Assembly: GCA_024867545.1 (NCBI GenBank)
Contig: JANFNE010000001.1
Location: 248,001 to 312,000 of the forward strand
Direction of reading: 5' to 3'
Length of the DNA stretch: 64,000 nucleotides
Origin: Phytopythium helicoides
Taxonomy: Eukaryota > Oomycota > Peronosporomycetes > Pythiales > Pythiaceae
Both the position numbers and the translations under genes were made by a program. The notes beneath the pieces were generated by a model. It searched no databases, was not told the origin of the DNA, and was given only the letters and a program-made list of their open reading frames with translations. Of the stretch, positions 60,039 to 64,000 are shown one piece after another (position 1 is the stretch's first letter; the number at the start of each line of letters is the position of its first letter).

Positions 60039-62974
60039 TCAAATCTCAGCGGTGTCTCCACCATCGTCGGAGAGTTCACGAGCGGAAGACTGGGAAGCAG
60101 GCCTTGGTGGCTGAATGATGGCCATGGTGAGCAGATCTGGCGCGAAACTGTCGCCCAGCGTTGGGCGGAAAACAGTCTGATACGGATGGGTCCATCTCGA
60201 TGTCAGCCACGACCCTCGGTACGACTCGTCCCTATACAGGATACGCAATTCCGCCAACCAATCTGAGGTCTGAGGAGTCCATATCAAGGGAGAAGAACTG
60301 TAAAAAGGGAGAGAAGGATCAACCAAGACACGGAGATCCAGCTTCTCCTCCTCCAGCAAAGAGTGCGCCTCGTAGAGGAATCGACCGTAATGGAAGCGGA
60401 GCGAGTCAGCACGAGCTTTCCGCTGGCTGACGTAAGCCCTCCATTCACTCTTCAGACGGGGGTTCGGATGCTGGCGGAGATACTTGAGGACGGCCGCTTG
60501 TGGGATCCAGAAATCTCGCTCCCAGAATGCTTGGAACTCTTGATCTCGCAGTCGATTCCATTGCCGAACTAACGTCTTGAGGCCAGTTTGCGTCGAGTTG
60601 AAGAAAAGTGGCTGCTGGAGCTGCAGACCTCGGAACGATTCCCATGGCTTGGCAGAAAGGAATGAAGAGAATGAACTAGCGGAAATTGGCACAACTGCAG
60701 ACCCGATGCTGGAGCTCTCATCCCCGAAATTCCGAAACAAGCGCACGTCATTCCAGTAGTGCTTGCCGGAAGGCGTCTGGAACCTCAAACCGCGCAGAAC
60801 TTTGGTGATGGCATCACCAGTGAGGGTCCTCTTGTCTGTGGGTTGAGGTTCAGGCCATAGATCAAGCGTGAGCTGATCGGCCACCTCGAAACCAGCCGTC
60901 ACCAGTGAACCACCCCGCGGAGGCACCGGCGTTGCAGGAGTGGCAGTTGCCGAAGCTGAACCGGTGCCACTAGAAGGAGCAGACACCACGTGCGGACCAG
61001 CGGAAGGCTGTGGAACATTGGCCGAGGCTCTTTTCTTGCTAGAAGAACTCGTCGGGGTGGTGCTGGGGGTTTTCCGCTGGCGAGTTGACGAGTTGGGTGC
61101 ATCAGAAGACTTGTTTGTCGCCGGAGATTTCCCTTTCTTCTTGGCGGAAACTGCTGGAGCAGCGGGGAGAGATGGCGTGACGTCATCACCAGCGGAAGAT
61201 GCCGAGGTTGCCCGTGGCTTCTTGCGAGTGGCCGGAGAACTCTGTGTTTCCGTTGGTGCAACGCGCTTCCTCTTGCCCTTAGCAGCGGAAGTTTTCTTGG
61301 GAGTACTTGTTGGCTGGGGCAGAACAGGCGGCGGTTGGTCCGTCAGCTCAAGCTGCGCGATACGAATGGCATCGTCGCGAGCCTTGCGACGAGCACCGAC
61401 AACTTCAGCAGAATTCTTGCTAGAAGTCGCTGCATGAACGGAATCACCACTCTTGTCAACGCCAGCAGCATCAGCAGCAGCTTCCGTGGACGCAGTGGCA
61501 CGATTTTCAGCCAAGACTTGATCAGCAGCAGCAGAGAGAGCACTCAAAGGGACCGCAGAGTCGTCAGCAGAAAAAGTGCCACGTGCAACGTGGACTTGGT
61601 CGGGGGAATCTGGCTGAGTCGCGTGAGAGCTATCATCGAAACGAAATTCTTCCGCTGCAGAGGAAGCTTGACTGCGAACGGAGTTTCCGGCAGAACCTGG
61701 TGCAGCACGGTCGACACCAGCAGAAGAAGAGCTTCCTTTCCGCACATCGCTCATCGGAGAGCGCGAAGTCGACTGGTTACTGGCTGTGGAAGGTTTTCCA
61801 CTGGGTTTTCCTGCCGGACTCTGTGGTGAATCAACGCTAAAATGTGAAACAAGGGACTGGAGAAGAGATTCAGCAGCAGAAATACGTACATCGGCACTAG
61901 AAAAGCCAGCGGAAGCTTCAGGGGCGGCGCGAGACTTGGCTGATCGAGAAACAGGTCGCTTGCTAGCCTCTGAGCTGGTGTCAGTCGATTTGTGACCAGC
62001 TTCAGAGCGCATTCGGCCGCCAACGAGACGTTTCTGTCTAGCGGAACTGCGCGTCGGAAGAGGAAACTGGTCATCGCTGTCTGAAGGATAGCTTTCAGTG
62101 GCCGAGCAGCTTGGAGATCGATCACCAAGCGGATCTGGTCCAGAGGGCCCGGGTATGGATGAAGCTGCAAGCTACAAGTGAGAACAAACCCAGCGGAATC
62201 CACGAAATCAGCGACAAAAGACGACTTACCGCGATTTCCGCTGGGTCGATTGCCTTGGGGAAGCGGCTGAATAGGCCGCCGAACGCTTGCCAGCTTGACT
62301 CGAGCCCGTTGGAGCTGGGATTCCACCAGCCGGAGCTTATGCGAGTCACCATTTGCAGCAGCGAGCTGAAGCTGGGTGCACTCTGTAGCCTTCCGGGCCG
62401 CATACTCTTGAATTGCGCGGAGCTGCTGGCCGAGCGACGCGATGGTGGCTTGTTGAGCGTCCAACTCGGCCTGGAAGCGAGCATGAAGCCTCTCATGCGA
62501 CTCCGCCAGCCTCGAGAAGTGCTCGCACTGAGCAGCTGAAGTTGCCTGGGAGGCTCGAGAGGCCGTCAGCTCATTGTTGAGCGACACCACCCTGGCGGAG
62601 AGCAGCTTGTTGTCGGAGTCCGCGGTCTTCAGCTGGACTTCGAGGGCGGAAATCCGGCGCTGCTGGGCCGCCGATTGCTCCCGCAGGTCACCCACGAGCT
62701 TTTTCAGCTCGCTGGTTTCCATTCGATCCACGTCAGCAAGCGACGTGATCTCACCGGGCTTGAAGGCGTCCTTCACAACCCGGTACAGGCTGCGGAAGTC
62801 CGTCGAGCCCAGGCAAGCATTCGCCTGGCTCACCGTGAGGACATCACGGCAGGAGTGAGCTAGCGCCGCCCCAATGACTGGGGCGACCTGCGCCTCGGCG
62901 CGCTCAACCACCCGGTGGAAGAGCGCGGAAGAGATGACGGAGTCGGGGCGCCGAGCCCCAGGGAACGAGGTCAT
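60039..62974 (-). CDS. Antisense spliced gene inside the Gypsy element
   Basis: Exons 62230-62974 and 60039-62164 with a 65-nt intron (GTAAGT donor, GCTGAT branch-like, TTGCAG acceptor). The phases join exactly and give a 956-aa protein. Exon 1: an N-terminal globular part (SALFHRVVERAEAQVAPVIG), then a long coiled coil (ELKKLVGDLREQSAAQQRRI...). Exon 2: about 400 residues of Ser/Ala/Pro/Lys low complexity with nuclear-localisation-like KGKRKRVAP and RKKPRA. It ends in a C-terminal globular domain (LTGDAITKVLRGLRFQTPSG, KHYWNDVRLFRNFG, WIPQAAVLKYLRQHP). No known family. It lies opposite to pol and between pol and the 3' LTR, where some Gypsy lineages carry antisense frames. Its promoter should be within 62975-63313. 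Confidence 0.75.
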
Positions 62975-63313
62975 AGCGCGCCCAACGTCGGCGGAATCCG
63001 AGCCGACGCCGCCTGGCTGCGCGAGCAACCGACCCGAGTATTCGGCGAGGGTGAGCCGCTCAGGAGGCTATGGAGCAACAACGAGACATCAGACGACGGA
63101 GCCACGTTGCGCACGGGTAGAACACACCACGGCGCACCTCGTCCTGGACGCGCTGCGGCGGAGAACCACCAGAAGCCATGCGCGCGGAGGAGATAGAGCT
63201 TCGGCCGCGTGCGGTTGATGTGAAGAGCCGGCTGAAATTTCTGATAGAACCGTCACCGACAGAAAAGTTTGCCGCGCGACTCACTGATTGGCTCGTCACG
63301 CGCCAGGGGCGGT
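62975..63313. other. Internal region before the 3' LTR
   Basis: 339 bases holding the presumed antisense promoter. The polypurine tract should lie at the right end; only a short AGGGGCGG is seen immediately before the LTR, so the tract is weak or atypical. Confidence 0.4.
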
Positions 63314-64000
63314 TGTGGTGAAGCAAATTTCAATTCTGATCAAGGTCCCGGATAATTTAGCGGCCGGTCGGACATGCGCCCGAAGAAATTGCAATTATGA
63401 CCAAGCACCGAGGCTATCAGGCGGGCGCTCCAGCGTCGGGGGGAAACTATTTACACTTCTGGCCAAAGCACCCATGGGTTGTCCGAGTGTCGCTGGTGTG
63501 GTGAAGCAAATTTCAATTCTGATCAAGGTCCCGGATAATTTAGCGGCCGGTCGGACATGCGCCCGAAGAAATTGCAATTATGACCAAGCACCGAGGCTAT
63601 CAGGCGGGCGCTCCAGCGTCGGGGGGAAACTATTTACACTTCTGGCCAAAGCACCCATGGGTTGTCCGAGTGTCGCTGGGAGGCTTGGGTACACCAGCCG
63701 GTGGCGGGTATGTACCCTCAGACGGTGACGGTCGGCAGTGCCAGCAGACGGGTACACTGGCCGGTGGCGGGTGTGTACCCCAGACGGTGACGCCTAGGCA
63801 GTGCCCGTAGATAGGTACACTGGACTGTGGACAAGCGTGTACCGCCGACTGTGACAAGTGGCCTGTGGCGACAGTCTAGCTGGGTGAGTGGGCGGTGTTC
63901 AGAAGGTCGCCCAAGCTGCCCATACAAAGGCCAGTCAAACGGCCCAAGGGACAGATGAAGAGACACCGCTGCTGGTCGGACGCGACTGCTCAGCGGAAGT
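63314..64000 (+). repeat. 3' long terminal repeat, first 687 bases
   Basis: It aligns base for base with 50702-51388 at a constant 12612-base offset, with no difference seen, including the 183-bp tandem duplication (63315 and 63498) and the degenerate repeats. The remaining about 510 bases and the right junction are outside the window. Confidence 0.92.

Larger units (their letters stand above)
50702..64000 (+). mobile_element. Ty3/Gypsy chromovirus LTR retrotransposon with antisense gene, 3' LTR incomplete in window
   Basis: The order is LTR (50702-51898), gag, pol (protease, RT, RNase H, second RNase H, integrase, chromodomain), antisense spliced gene, then the 3' LTR from 63314 to the window end. 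RT before integrase plus a C-terminal chromodomain defines a Gypsy chromovirus. Over the 687 bases visible of the 3' LTR the two LTRs line up with a constant offset of 12612 bases and I saw no difference, so insertion is recent. Gag and pol have no stops. The element sits inside the Fanzor gene. The target duplication cannot be checked because the right junction is outside. Full length is estimated at about 13.8 kb. Confidence 0.93.

Overview
The window is nuclear DNA of a zoosporic stramenopile, most likely an oomycete of the Pythium/Phytophthora group. The reasons are: GC-rich and very compact gene packing on both strands; short GT-AG introns of about 53-120 nt, many with a CTRAY-type branch site; a flagellar nexin-dynein regulatory gene (DRC5) and a calcyphosin-like EF-hand gene; CAYTTT-type initiator motifs close upstream of several start codons; and two large proteins I recognise from no other lineage. 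Species cannot be named from the sequence alone. Exon maps below were drawn by hand from GT/AG sites, reading phase and family conservation; no transcript data were available.

Layout. 1-3315: tandem array of secreted S1/P1 nucleases (a partial third copy at the left edge, then two full copies). 5022-10804: a multi-exon protein of unknown function, two divergent SDHC (complex II cytochrome b subunit) paralogues, a small mitochondrial membrane protein and a PH-kinase-RyR fusion. 11969-15152: two C2H2 zinc-finger paralogues. 15258-22615: ankyrin protein, small membrane protein, a poorly resolved coiled-coil gene, proteasome beta-5, and a CUE/CCCH/Smr protein with a likely GC-AG intron. 22820-27050: FKBP12-type prolyl isomerase carrying an AT-AC (U12-type) intron, a small secreted protein, DRC5, the tRNA-splicing endonuclease subunit Sen34 and a short hypothetical gene. 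27278-32061: PEX16, a membrane-anchored ubiquitin protease (USP30-like) and a mitochondrial two-TM protein. 33318-41479: two low-complexity/coiled-coil proteins, a calcyphosin-like EF-hand protein and a full-length ABCC transporter. 42676-48303: two inverted paralogues of a large unknown family flanking a Maf nucleotide pyrophosphatase.

48568-64000 is the mobile part. A Fanzor-type (eukaryotic TnpB-like, RNA-guided nuclease) gene starts at 48568 and is broken in its RuvC domain at 50702 by a Ty3/Gypsy chromovirus. The retroelement has LTRs that look identical over all 687 bases visible of the second copy, an intact gag, a pol in the -1 frame after a perfect T TTA AAC slippery site directly before the gag stop, an extra RNase H domain, a D,D35E integrase and a C-terminal chromodomain. 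Between pol and the 3' LTR it carries a 956-residue antisense gene with its own intron. The element is peppered with the motif AGCGGAA. The 3' LTR runs off the window, so the rest of the Fanzor gene, its guide RNA and the target-site duplication lie outside.

Most host genes are arranged head-to-head or tail-to-tail with very short spacers: 86 bp between the ankyrin protein and its neighbour, 204 bp between the Smr gene and FKBP, 157 bp between the USP and the two-TM protein, and 12 bp between the DRC5 and Sen34 ends. Bidirectional promoters are therefore probably common.
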